A stretch of DNA of 64,000 bases from contig CM055098.1 of the NCBI GenBank assembly GCA_029204225.1, positions 24,617,367 through 24,681,366 of the forward strand. The letters run 5' to 3'. Within the stretch, counting starts at the first letter, position 1. Every line of letters starts with the position of its first letter. This DNA comes from Diphasiastrum complanatum (Eukaryota; Streptophyta; Lycopodiopsida; Lycopodiales; Lycopodiaceae). Position numbers and translations under genes: made by a program. Of the stretch, positions 23,687 to 35,263 are shown one piece after another. The notes beneath the pieces were generated by a model that was not told where the DNA came from, made no database searches, and worked only from the letters and a program-made list of their open reading frames with translations.

Positions 23687-24689
23687 CCAATTGTGCATCT
23701 AAATATTTCTTTTCAAACTCTAGGAGGGACTCTTCTAGAGTGATGGCCTTAGTACGAAAGTCTATCTGACTTGCGCTTTTTCATTTTTGATGGGCTTCCT
23801 TCTCTTTGGTTTTTTTTGTTTGTACCGATGTGATTAGTGTAGCTTTCATGGATGCGAGTTCATCACCCCCCACCCCCATACTACTTGTATTTCCATTTCA
23901 CCTAGGTCATGTTGCTCAAGAGTGAAAGTGGTATCAAAGATCAGGGCTCCTTCTTGTTGACTTATTGTAGTTGATGGCCATTGCTCTTGATGTTCATATT
24001 ACTACTAGGTCAATCTTTTGGTTATTGTTGGAGTAGTTGGTTGATGAGAAGTAGTGCAACTTTCAGTTGATCGTCATTCTCTTTTTTAAAGTTGATTGTT
24101 TTTGCACCTCTACAGAATCAACCAAATGTTTTTTTTTTTTTTACCATTTGGAGCTTGGCAATTATGGCATTATACTTAGTGATGGGTACAATATCTGCAT
24201 TATGGAGACATCTAGATAATGCTCAATCATGCACTCTACAATGCCTATCTCCCAAATCTAGATTACTTTTTTTGGTGTTCTACTAATTTCTTTTGTCTAC
24301 CCCCCTCTCTCTATTTGTGTATCAATCAATTTTGAAGTTGTGTCATGATGGTTTTGAATAATAGGACAAAATCCATGTGTCTATACTAATTATGCCATTC
24401 TAGAATTTCAATGGATATACAATGATATCACTAATTAACAAGATGAGAATATGGACAATAGCTCTTGCAATCCTAGCTTAGGACTTGAAATCACATAGAA
24501 AACATACAAAGCTGGGTATTCATATAGAAAGTACATGATCTAAAATACATAAGTGCGTTCTGATATACATAGTGCACAAAACTGGAACAAATCCAAACTC
24601 AAATGAAAAACACATTTGAGTGTTGTGTTAGTAAACTCTAGTCATCACCAATGGTTATGGGTTCTATAGACACATTAGAGAAACTTAGA
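22181..24689. other. intergenic region, no supported gene
   Basis: Short frames (for example 22346-22588, 22709-22915, 23489-23743) lack recognisable domains. The sequence contains a 31-base C tract and several T tracts. Confidence 0.5.
23655..23685. repeat. 31-base poly(C) tract
   Basis: An uninterrupted run of 31 cytosines in otherwise AT-rich DNA. On the minus strand it is a G-run capable of quadruplex formation. The exact length in the genome is uncertain because homopolymers are prone to sequencing error. Confidence 0.9.
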
Positions 24690-25162
24690 GCCCGATGATG
24701 TAGGTTTTGTCAACGAGATAGAGCAAGGGTTGATGGTCCATATAAAAAGCAAGGTGTGTGGCCATCAGGTAGTGCCAAAACTTCTTAACCCCATATATCA
24801 TTGCCTATGCTTTCCGCTCTGTGGCTGAATAATTCATTTATGTATCACTGAGCTGTCGGCTTGCAAATCGGATTGGAAAATCCTTTTTGTGTTCTCTGGC
24901 TGGGTTAAGACTGCTCCAACTACATACTTCGACGCGTCCGTATGCACATGAAACTCAATGGACCAATTGGACGGACATAGGATTGGTGCTCAAACCAAAG
25001 CATCTTTAAGCTTTTGGAAAGCCTAGGGTTTCCTCGTTCCAATGTGGATCCGTTGTGAGTTTGTAAATTGGTAAGGCTAACTCCGCAAAATCTAGAATGA
25101 AGAACATGTTATCATGACCCATAAAAATGTAGACCTCGCGGATCGTTCTTGGTGGTGGTAGA
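24690..25162 (-). pseudogene. pol: Ty3/gypsy pol, RT C-terminus and RNase H part (left half, split by element 2)
   Basis: Minus-strand translation, with stops and shifts, gives PPPRTIREVYIFMGH (the usual gypsy RT connection segment), then an RNase H region with INYSATERKALAMIYGVKKF and FYMDHQPLLYLVDK. The first part joins in register to the fragment that starts at 31007, once copia element 2 and one TSD are removed. Several stop codons make it inactive. The fragment fades out below about 24690. Confidence 0.8.
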
Positions 25163-25812
25163 TGTGAAAGATTCAACTAGTTTCATCACATTTTGCAATA
25201 TTTTCATATTTGGCATATTGAGGCCAAAACTTGTTTTAGACTTAGAGGTTGACTTTTCAAAGTTCATTAGTCTAAATTTCATTTGAATAAACACTTTTTG
25301 AAAGTGTGGGAAAGATAGAATGCGAGTTTGAGTAGATTCAATTTGAATAAGTTGGGTACATTGAATCTAGACCCAAAATTGGTAGGGTTAGCATTTTGGT
25401 GGGAAAGCCAAGTGGCCAAATAGGGTTTGGACCTGCTATAAAAGGACGTAACTCGTGGAGAGAGTCATCTTCTCTCTTCTCTATCTCATTTCATGCTTAT
25501 ACATGGTTCTCTTGGGTTCTACTATCCATTGGTGCACTATCTTGGTGATTGCTTGCAATTCTATGTGTAGAATGATCTATATTTGCTATTTTTGGATCCA
25601 CACGTGTGAAATACAGTAGCTTGCTGGTTTTGTACGGATAGCAACAGTACATAGTCATTTCACTCAAGTTTGATCAAGTTCTATTAGTGTTTGCATCTCA
25701 AATTGTGTGTAGATGCTGATTTTTCTACATTGGTGAAATTGGTAGTGTATTTCTCTTTCTAACCAAAGATCATTTAAGTAGATTGGATCTTAAGGATCTG
25801 AAATCTTTCACA
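25163..25812 (+). repeat. 5' LTR of copia element 2
   Basis: 650 bp, TGTGAAAGATT...AAATCTTTCACA, same TATA box and ACGT palindrome as element 1. Confidence 0.98.
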
Positions 25813-25824
25813 TGGTATCAGAGC
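25813..25824 (+). other. primer-binding site, initiator tRNA-Met
   Basis: TGGTATCAGAGC directly after the 5' LTR. Confidence 0.95.
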
Positions 25825-26413
25825 TTCTGTTTCAAGTTATGAAGGAGGAAATCAGATCTATCAATGATTTGGTGAAGATATCAAGTCTAGAGCATGCTAG
25901 AGAGGATTCTACACCAAAATCAATTTTTTTGCTTTTGTAGATTGGATCTTTTGTAGATCAAAATACTAAATAGGTCAATATACTTGTTCAATTCCATTTT
26001 TTTGAATTCACATGCTGGATCTGGCCGGTTTTTAGTTCATTGGTTCAGCCTAAGTGGTGGCTTATAGATTGCATATCAAATTTTCAGCATTTGCATGTAG
26101 ATTTGGAATAGTCAATTTTTTGTGATTTTGTCAAAACCCTAATTTTGATTGGATCTCTAGATAGTGAGGTTACTGCACTTCATTTGAGTGTGTTTCAATC
26201 TTAGGAAGTGGCAAAAGTCATTAGATTGAAGATAGATCATAGGTTGATCAAGATTCCATGATTCTATGTGTTGATTTGCTTGGATAAGTGCTAGAAGAGA
26301 ATTTGTAAGATAGTTTCAAATCTTGGTGATTTCTTTTGAAAGCATTTGTTGTTGTTCAAAGGAGTGCTTTGTGCATTGAAACGGGTTGAAAGAGAAGATC
26401 AGGTCATTGCTAC

Positions 26414-26953
26414 ATGGCAACCTCAATTGGAGTCATGTTGGAAGCCAATGATAGGCTTACCTCAAGTAACTATTCATTATGGAAAGTGAGGATGGAGTCA
26501 CTTCTTGAGATGAATGATGTTTTGGATATTGTTGTAGGTTTGGAGGAGAGACCAGCAACACAACAAGATCAATTGAGGTATGACAAGAGGGCCAAGAAGG
26601 CTCTACACATGATAAAGATGAATGTTACCAATGAACTTCTCAAGGAAGTTGGTAAGTGCACATCATCTTTGGAAGCTTGGAATTCATTGAAGAAGCTTTA
26701 TGAATCCAAGTCTACTTCTAGAGTGTTGACTCTAAGAAGGCAAATCTTTTCTTGTTTGCAAAAGAATGAAGAAAGTCCAAGTACTTTTGTATTAAGAATG
26801 AAAGCATTGAATGATGAGTTAGCTTGCATAGATGAAAGCATTAAGGAAGGAGAGCTTATTCAAGTGATTCTTAATGGCTTGTTGGATGCTCATGCTAACA
26901 TTGTTCAAAGTATCGCTATTCAAAAGACTTTGCCAAGTTTGATGGATCTTTAA
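26414..26953 (+). CDS. gag: copia Gag N-terminal part of element 2, same in-frame TAA as element 1
   Basis: 179 residues, differing from the element 1 product at one residue (Ala for Asp in NDELxCIDESIKEG). Same ATG, same capsid-type sequence and the same TAA (26951-26953) before the zinc knuckle. See element 1 for role and interpretation. Confidence 0.93.
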   Translation: MATSIGVMLEANDRLTSSNYSLWKVRMESLLEMNDVLDIVVGLEERPATQQDQLRYDKRAKKALHMIKMNVTNELLKEVGKCTSSLEAWNSLKKLYESKSTSRVLTLRRQIFSCLQKNEESPSTFVLRMKALNDELACIDESIKEGELIQVILNGLLDAHANIVQSIAIQKTLPSLMDL

Positions 26954-28071
26954 GAGATCTTGATCAATGAGGAATATAGGCTTCAAGCAAGAGGTGGATC
27001 TACATCGACACTTCAAGAGATGCTATGTTCACAAAGGGCAAATTCAAGGGCAAAACCAAAAGCAAGTGGTCTAAAGGGCAAGATCAAGTGGATGCTTCTT
27101 CAAGTGGCAAAAAGAAGGATAGATCAAAGCTCAAGTGCTTCTATTGTGGCATCAAAGGACACTTTGCAAGTGATTGCTACAAGAAGAAGAGAGATCAAGG
27201 AGACAAGCAAGGTAATCTTACTCTTGATGAGGATGGTTTGGATTTGCAAGATGCAAATGATGATTCTTTTGTGATGTCTTCATGTATGCTTGCTAATGAT
27301 GGAGATCTAGATCCTTGGTGGATTGATAGTGGAGCAAGTTCACACATGACCTTTCACAAAGAGTACTTCACTTCTTTGTTGGCATATGGAGATGACAAGA
27401 GGGTGATCTACACGGCCAATGATGGTGAGTGTGCAATCAAAGGGATTGGCACAATTCCTATTTCTCTCTCTACAAATAGGAATGTTCATTTGGAGGATGT
27501 CTTGTTTATTCCATCTATTACCAAGAATTTGCTTAGTGTGAGTCAAATGCTAAGTAAGGGCCTCAAGGTGGAGTTTGATGGAGATGCTTGTTTGATCAAA
27601 AGGAAGGATGTCTTGATTGGAAAAGGTAAAAGGCAAGGGAAGTTGTTCAAACTTGATGCTTGTGTTATTGCTAACCAAGTTGGATGTGTTGCAAGGGAGC
27701 AAATTTCTATTCAAGAGGTTTGGCACAAAAGGATGGGACACCTCAACTTCAAGTCATTGGAGGTAATGGCAAGGAAGAAGGTTGTGATTGGTCTTCCAAG
27801 TTCCTTAAGTAATGACAAGCAAGTTTGTGAGTCTTGTGCTTTGTCTAAGTCACATAGACTACCTTATACTAGATCTATTTCTAGATCTACAAAGCCTTTT
27901 CAACTTGTACATTCGGATATTCATGGATTTACTACAATTAGCAATAGTGGAGCTAAGATGTATGTAACATTCATTGATGATTTTAGTAGATTTTGTTGGA
28001 TCTATCTACTAAAGAGCAAGGATGAAGTGTATGATGTCTTTGTCAAGTTCAAGAATGCAAGGGAGAACTAA
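26954..28071 (+). pseudogene. pol: nucleocapsid-protease-integrase of element 2, frameshifted and truncated
   Basis: A single G present in element 1 (CAAGAGGATG) is missing here (CAAGAGATG, near 27018), so the frame shifts soon after the gag stop. The proper frame resumes from ATG 27025 and carries zinc knuckle CFYCGIKGHFASDC, protease WWIDSGASSHM, the integrase HHCC motif and the first integrase Asp (HSD). A CAA codon in element 1 has become TAA (28069-28071), ending the frame before the second integrase Asp. The remaining integrase continues in the next segment. Confidence 0.93.
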
Positions 28072-29997
28072 TTCTCCACAAAGATCAAGTGCTTGAGAGG
28101 TGACAATGGTGGTGAGTACATATCTAACAAGTTCAAGGCCTTTTGTGATGAGCATGGGATCAAGAGGGAGTATACAACATCAAGGACCCCACAACAAAAT
28201 GGAGTGGCTGAAAGGAAGAATAGAACTTTATGTGAAAGTGCTATAGCTATGAGGTTAAGTGCTAATGTTGACAAACCATTTTGGGATCAAGCTTTGTTGT
28301 GTGCCAATTTCTTGTGCAATAGGTGGCCGAGTGCTATTTTGGATGGAAGGACACCTTTTGAGATGCTATTCAAGAGGAGGCCGAGTGTCAACTTTCTAAG
28401 AACCTTTGGATGCACATGCTATGTCAACATTACTCTTGATGATAGGACCAAGGAGGATCCATCTTCAAGAAGAGGTATTTTTGTTGGATATAGTGAGGTG
28501 AGTAAAGCCTACAAGGTTTACATTCCTTCTACTAACAAAGTGATTGTTGGTAGAGATGTCATTTTTGATGAGGGAAACATTCCAAAGGTGTCTTCAAGCA
28601 TGAGTGATGGTAAAGTAGATGGATGTAACATTCTTGATGTTGATGAGAAGGATCCTACTTTGGATGGTGGTGATGATGGACCTTCATCAAGTCAAAAGCC
28701 AAGGAGAACATCAAGAGAGAGACAAGTACCTTCAAGGCTCACATATGATCAAAAGGGTAAGCAAGTAGTTTTTGGAAATTATGTTGCTTTCCTAACCTCT
28801 TTGAATGAGCCTACAAGTGTAGATCAAGCAAGGAAAGAAGAGGAGTGGATCCAAGCAATGGATCTTGAGTATCAAGCTCTTATGAAGAATGGAACATGGA
28901 GATTGGTGGAGTTGCCCAAGGACAAGAAAGCTATTGGATGCAAATGGATCTTCAAGGTGAAGACAAACCAAGATGGATCTATCAACAAGTACAAGGCAAG
29001 GTTAGTGGCAAAAGGATATGCTCAACAACAAGGAATTGACTATGATGAGACCTTTGCATCCGTGGCAAAGATGGTAAGCATTCGAGTCATCATTTCACTT
29101 GCTACACTTTATGGATGGGATCTATGGCAAATGGAAATTTCAAATGCATTCTTGAATGGTGATCTTGAGGAGGAAGTATACATGGAGCAACCCGAGAGCT
29201 ACATCTCATCAACAAAGCCAAATCATGTGTGTCTTCTACAAAAGAGTTTGTATGGCCTTAAGCAAGCACCAAGGAGTTGGTATGCTAAGCTTAACACTTT
29301 TTTACTCTCTCAAGGCTTTGTTATGAGTGAGTATGATCATTCACTTTATTATAGGTTTGCTGGAAATGATGTTACCATCTTGCTAATCTATGTGGATGAT
29401 ATCATCTTGAGTGGTGGAGACAATCAAGATGTGGAGGATATCAAGAATGCTCTTAAGAAGGAGTTTGAGGTGCATGATATTGGTAATTTGCATTACATTT
29501 TAGGAATAGAAGTCATTAGATCTTCTCAATCTACTTTCATTTGTCAAGAGAAGTATGCTAATTCTATTCTAGAAAGATTTCATATGGTAGATGCAAAAGC
29601 TATTGATACACCTATGGAGTCTCATGTAAAGCTTACTATAAGAGGTAATGAAAGATCCTTCAAGGACATTACTCTCTATAGAAAGCTAGTTGGTTCACTC
29701 ATCTATCTAACCATTACTAGACCTGATCTAAGCTATTGTGTTGGAAGATTGAGTCAATTCATACAAGATCCTAGTGAGGAGCATTGGAAGCTAGGAAAGC
29801 GAGTTTTGAGGTACATCATTGGAACTCGAGATTTTGGCATATTGTATGAGGGATCATCACCTAATCTTTTTGGATTTTCAGATTCGGACTATGCTGGAGA
29901 TGTAATGGATAGGAAATTTATTAGTTCTTATTGTATTTTCATAAGTGATGGAGCTTTGGATGTCAAAGAAACAAGCCACTATCTCATTATCATCTAG
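28072..29997 (+). pseudogene. pol: integrase C-terminal half and reverse transcriptase of element 2
   Basis: In the same frame after the TAA come GDNGGEY and NGVAERKNR (second and third integrase residues), the linker, and a full copia RT: CKWIFKVK, KARLVAKGY, QMEISNAFLNGDLEEEVYM, LYGLKQAPRSWY and YVDDIIL (29389-29400). The RT acid of the first motif, normally Asp (QMDV), is Glu here (GAA 29134-29136); the YVDD pair is intact. RT copies element RNA into cDNA. A 5-base deletion near 29957 shifts the frame at the start of RNase H, so this frame ends at 29997. Confidence 0.93.
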
Positions 29998-30361
29998 TGA
30001 GGCCGAGTACAAAGCTCTTACACATTGCACAAAGGAGATGGTATGGATCAAGAGGATGATCAAGAATCTTCACTTGCTGGATTTTTCAGAGAGCCCAATC
30101 ATCTTTTGTGACAATCAATCAGCCCAAAGAATGGCATCCAATCCTATCTTTCATGCTAGGAGCAAGCATATTGAGATACAATATCATTTTGTGAGGGAGC
30201 GAGTCATTGCAAAGGAGGTGGAGCTTCAACATGTGTCTTCAAGGGAATGTGTAGCTGATATCTTCACCAAAGCATTGGGAAAAGACTTGTTCATGAAGCA
30301 TAGGACTTCACTTGGAGTATTATCAAAGTCTATGCTAAAACTAGTTGAAGAGGGCGTGTGA
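29945..30361 (+). pseudogene. pol: RNase H domain of element 2, out of frame with RT
   Basis: The domain continues after the deletion with SSSEAEYKAL, FCDNQSAQ and RSKHIEIQYH, ending LVEEGV at a TGA shared with the 3' LTR. The first catalytic Asp (FSDSDYAGD) lies upstream in the RT frame, so the domain is split between frames. Confidence 0.93.
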
Positions 30362-31006
30362 AAGATTCAACTAGTTTCATTTCATTTTGCAATATTTCCA
30401 TATTTGGCATATTGAGGCCAAAACTTGTTTTAGACTTAGAGGTTGACTTTTCAAAGTTCATTAGTCTAAATTTCATTTGAATAAACACTTTTTGAAAGTG
30501 TGGGAAAGATAGAATGCGAGTTTGAGTAGATTCAATTTGAATAAGTTGGGTACATTGAATCTAGACCCAAAATTGGTAGGGTTAGCATTTTGGTGGGAAA
30601 GCCAAGTGGCCAAATAGGGTTTGGACCTGCTATAAAAGGATGTAACTCGTGGAGAGAGTCATCTTCTCTCTTCTCTATCTCATTTCATGCTTATACATGG
30701 TTCTCTTGGGTTCTACTATCCATTGGTGCACTATCTTGGTGATTGCTTGCAATTCTATGTGTAGAATGATTTATATTTGCTATTTTTTATTCCACACGTG
30801 TGAAATACAGTAGCTTGCTGGTTTTGTACGGACAGCAACAGTACATAATCATTTCATTCAAGTTTGATCAAGTTCTATTAGTGTTTGCATCTCAAATTGT
30901 GTGTAGATGCTGATTTTTCTACATTGGTGAAATTGGTAGTGTATTTCTCTTTCTAACCAAAGATCATTCAAGTAGATTGGATCTTAAGGATCTGAAATCT
31001 TTCACA
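30357..31006 (+). repeat. 3' LTR of copia element 2
   Basis: 650 bp, preceded by polypurine GAAGAGGGCG and followed by TSD GTAGA. Confidence 0.98.
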
Positions 31007-32021
31007 GTAGATAAACAATGATCTTGATTTTCGATAGGTTCGTGGCGATCCCATGTCTAGATACTATATGGCTGAGAATCAAGCCATGTGCAACCCAAAA
31101 TTGACATTTTTTTGGATTCAGGGAGATATGGAATTCACGGCATTTTTGTAGCACCTTCTCCAAATTGGATAAGTGTTTTGACTCTGGTCCATGCATGCAC
31201 GGATCGTCCAAGAAAATTTCCAGAAATTTTTTCAACTACTCTTTGAATGCCGCCTGCATGACTTGCTGGAAAGTGCTTGGGGCATTGCAAAGTCTGAATG
31301 GCATCACCTTATAGGCATAGGTTCCCCATTCCGGAGCAAATGCTATCTTATGTTGGTCTTGGGGTGCTATCTTCACCTGGTTGTAACCGCTAAAGCCATT
31401 TAAAAAACTGTAGGCCTCGGCCCCAGCTACTCTATCAAGGACACTTTTCGTAAAGGGTAAAGGAAAATGATTCTTTTTGGTGACTGCATTTAGCGCCTTC
31501 AGATTCACACAGATTCGCATTTTGCCATTCTTCTTGGGTACTATAACTATCGACGATACCCATTCAGTGTGCTTGATTTCATAAATGAAATCTGCATCTA
31601 CCAGCTTCTGCAATTCCTACTTGACCAGTTCCGTGCAGTTTGGGTTGTAGTGGTAGTATCGACTAACCTTGGGGACTGCTCCATCCACCAAGGGTATGGT
31701 GTGTTGGACTACTGTTGGTAAAATGCCCTTCAGATCACTGTAATTCCAGGCGAAACAGTCCTTGTACTCAACCAACAATGATCGTAGCCTTTTGAATTGT
31801 GTGGGCATTAACTGCCCTCCCACATGCACTATCTTTTCTTCTTCACCTGGCTCGGCAAGGTTCATTGGTTGTGTTCGCACAGGACCTTCAAAGACTTGTT
31901 CCTCTAGTGCCTGACTTTGATCAAGTTCTCGCTGGGCTTGCGGCATCATAATTATTACGTCGTCCGAGGTATAATTCTTGAAGGTTTCAGGCATCTCATG
32001 AACTAGTTCTATTATGTCCAT
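31007..32021 (-). pseudogene. pol: Ty3/gypsy pol, reverse transcriptase (right half, split by element 2)
   Basis: The minus-strand frame contains KDCFAWNYSDLKGI, then VDADFIYEIKHTEWVSSIV, VPKKNGKMRICVNLKALN, SFLNGFSGYNQVKI, FAPEWGTYAYKVMPF and FLDDPCMHG, which are the ordered RT motifs of plant gypsy elements. Two TAG codons interrupt it in frame (31614-31616 and 31233-31235), each where relatives have glutamine. The active-site tetrad is FLDD. It ends at 31007 exactly at the element 2 TSD and continues at 25162. Confidence 0.9.
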
Positions 32022-32136
32022 GACCAGTAAGTAGGATTCAGTATACTCCTAGTCTTGGATACACAGTACTCCAGTAAATCAAGCTGTTAGTTATGCCACG
32101 TCATACTGGATGTGACCCGAAAGTAACTAATATCCT

Positions 32137-32525
32137 TGTAAGGCCCAGAACACACTAAATGGAGATTAGACAAGGTATGAGACAGTGTATGCATGTGTAG
32201 AGTTATCAATAGCAATTCTATGAATAGGTGGTCCATGCATAGGACTCTATTCTAGGTGAATCTATGTACAGGGAACTTAGGGCTATGCATGGCTATGTGC
32301 CCAGGATGCTTTTGGCTCTATATATTGAGGCCAAACTTGCCCTACTCCTCATTGTGATCATGGGTGGGCCAGGGTTTCACTCTACATTCATGCTTCTTAT
32401 TCCTTGGCTTGGGGGTGAAGCTTCTAGAGTTGATTGGTTGCTTCTACTTGGTTGGGTGGTTGCTCCATAGTGTGTTTTCCATTGTTTGTTATCTGTAAGC
32501 AGGATCTTAGGGAGCTTCCCTTATA
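32137..32525 (+). repeat. probable copia-type LTR (another family)
   Basis: Begins TGTAAGGCCC and ends CCCTTATAG next to a Met-tRNA primer site; the expected CCTTACA end appears as CCTTATA, a single C-to-T change. A TATA-like word (CTATATATTG) lies near 32315. No second copy was found in the window, so the boundaries are inferred. Confidence 0.6.
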
Positions 32526-32526
32526 G

Positions 32527-32538
32527 TGGTATCAGAGC
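32527..32538 (+). other. primer-binding site, initiator tRNA-Met
   Basis: TGGTATCAGAGC downstream of the 32137 LTR, plus strand. Confidence 0.85.
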
Positions 32539-35230
32539 AAGGCTTACGAAGATTGGAGAACATGGAGAAGGGCTACCTTGCGTCGAAATTTTGGATTGGA
32601 TCCATGGGAATTCTCTTCCAAGGTGGATAGCAAGGGTGCAAGTGGGTGTACTTTCCCAGTTTCAATTTGCATGTTGCTAAGATCCATTACTCTTGGGATT
32701 TTTTGTGGTTTTATGGAGAATTGTCCTTGAAGGCCAATTTGTGATGCTTTTTTGGAGCTTTTTCTTGTGTAGATCAAATCTTTGGTAAATCTGAATTTTT
32801 CAGCAAGTGTAATTTCGTTTTAGGGTTCATTAATGATGAAATTAATGATGCATGTCGGTTCTCTCCAATGATTTATGATTCTAGGCTATGTTTTGGTCAA
32901 AATTGCTTGGTTTTTCATGCTTTTTGGCACAAAATAGATAGTAAGAACCAAAATCCAGCAAGATCAGATCAATTAGATGGTTGTAATTCTGTAAATTGAT
33001 TTGCATGTGTTGGAGAAAAAGTTGTATGTCATGAATTTCCACTTTATGGTGATAAAAAAACCGGAAAATAGACAAAAATCATCATTTGTGCTTGTTTTTT
33101 TTTCATAAAGTTGGATAGTAGGTGGCTGTAAAACACCATGTAGAGCTTGTAAAGAGGTGAACCAAAGTCTTTTGAAGCTTTCCCTGAAGTTAGAACCAAG
33201 AATTCCAGAAATTGAACTTGTAGGAAGTCAAAAAAATTCAAAAAATGACCATTTTTGGTGATTTTTGGGGGATGGATTTCTCCTAATCCATAAGGAGATC
33301 ATTCTGGAATTTATTACAACATGATTGCATTCCTTTTTACCTTCTCAGCAAGCTATCAGACCTGTGAACTGATGGTCGGTGGCTTATGCACCATCTCCAT
33401 CAAGGTATTTTGACTTCTACAAATCAAAAAATCTTCGTTTTCAACCTATACTACATCTTAGGATCAGTATGAATGCTTCATGGAAGTCTAATTGATTTTT
33501 TAACACTGTTGGTAGCATCAATTTTGGGCTAGGATGGGTGTTTGAACGTTTTTGCATGATTCCTTCTTGTGGAAGTGCGCCCTACTACAGTTTTTTGGCA
33601 GCTCTGATCTCTCGCGTGTGAAGCCTAGGTGGCAGGCTGACATGGCAAGCATTTTATTCCTTGGTCTCCCTCTGTGTAGAGCTTTACAACACCCAATTTG
33701 GTGTCCTATAGCCAAAGTTATGATCATCTGAAGTTTTGGAGTTTTGTGAGTAAAGTTGACAAAATTTGAAATTGTTCTGATTGCATGCTAGTCATTTCCC
33801 TAATTTGTAATATTGTGTTTGCACAGATAAGTTGCATGCTGATTCTCAGAGTGATTCTGACATGCATGAGGGATTTACAATCGATTTGAGTGGTCATACG
33901 CATGTGCTCTGATAGTTGGGTCACAAATCAGTGTTAATGGCTGACAAATATCGTAAAACTGATGTTTACGTAAAAAATTCCATAATGATGTTTGTGACTG
34001 ATGTAGTGTGCTTTGCATGCCAGTTTGACATTGGGTTAGTAACATTAGGAATCGGACAGTGTTTCGATTTTTTCGATTTCAATTGCCTTTTACACTAACA
34101 GTACTTTCGTCAGAATTTTCGAATTACGTAAAATAAGGCAAAAATTGAGTTTTCTGGAAAAAATCAAAATTTCAATCATTTTTTAGTTATCTATCAAATC
34201 AGTTTAGATTAGTGAATTGATTAAACTGAGTTTACCAGTCAGAATTGATCACAATGTTTTCACTAAGTCTAAATTATTTCCCGGTGATAGATAAGTTAAA
34301 ATTGACAGAAAGAACCGCAATGAATTGCCAACAGTTTTTACTGTGCTATCATTTGTTAACTTTGGAGGTGAACTCCCAGATTGAAAGTTAAAATTTGAAT
34401 TTTTTTTCTTTTTGTTGAATTTTAAATTGGTTAAAATTTGAAATCAGTTACTTGTCTGATACGTTTTCTAATCGAGTTGATCGATAAATTCAGTTAAGTG
34501 AATGTTTGTGCAAGATACTCGTTAAATTTGAATAAAAAACGTCAAACAATATGAAATGACCAGATTGGATGAGTGGCAATAGTAATCTTTATTTAATCAG
34601 CAAATCTGACAGGATACGGTTCAAAAATGATTGAAATCCTATTGATGGAATTTCTATTTATGTAATTTCATATTCTACGTTTGGATAGATTTTGTCAATA
34701 TTAACGGAGTAATGCCAAACCATTCAATAAAAAGAAAAAACAGTCCAACTTTATTGGAAATTTTGTAATAATAGGAATTACATAACAGACTTCATTTCCA
34801 ATAAAATCCTATGGTGAATTATATTCAGCCCAGGTATAAGACAGAAATGAAATTGTTTTGGACTTATTTCTATAGTAATTATTATTTTTTAAAACATTTA
34901 CTAATGTCGTTACATCTTCTATAGCTGTTAGATTTTTTAGTGAACTGAAAATTTTGAGGGAAGAAGAGTGGACATCAAAGGTAGTAAGTGTGATTGGGAA
35001 ATGTATTTCGCAATCAGGATTTTGATAATCTCAGTAAATAATTGCGTAATACCAGTTATTAATTTCTTGGATAGAATTCATTTGGTTGAATTCATAACTG
35101 ATATCTTTATGACCATTGAGTTATCCACAGTTTTGGATGTCAATTGTGAGGCTAGAAGTGGAATCTGATACGTGGTTTACATTGAATTTGTTAGTTGACA
35201 GAAGCTTGTCCCTAGATTTGATGCATCAGT
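32539..35230. other. probable leader/interior of the 32137 LTR element, no coding frame seen
   Basis: About 2.7 kb of AT-rich DNA after a primer site. I could find no gag or pol motif in any frame, so it is either a long non-coding interior of a non-autonomous element or unrelated DNA after truncation. Confidence 0.4.
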
Positions 35231-35263
35231 AGGGGTTTGGAGCTTATCATTAACTTGAAAGGA

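Larger units (their letters stand above)
25158..31011 (+). mobile_element. Ty1/copia LTR retrotransposon, element 2 (RT-bearing, mutated) with TSDs
   Basis: The element spans 25163-31006 with TSDs GTAGA at 25158-25162 and 31007-31011. It has 650-bp LTRs that differ at about 12 positions by eye, a Met-tRNA primer site and the full copia domain order. It inserted into a gypsy pol gene. Compared with element 1 it keeps RT, but has a 1-base deletion after gag, a nonsense codon in integrase and a small deletion in RNase H. Very high identity to element 1 outside the replaced segment shows both come from one recently active family. Confidence 0.97.
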
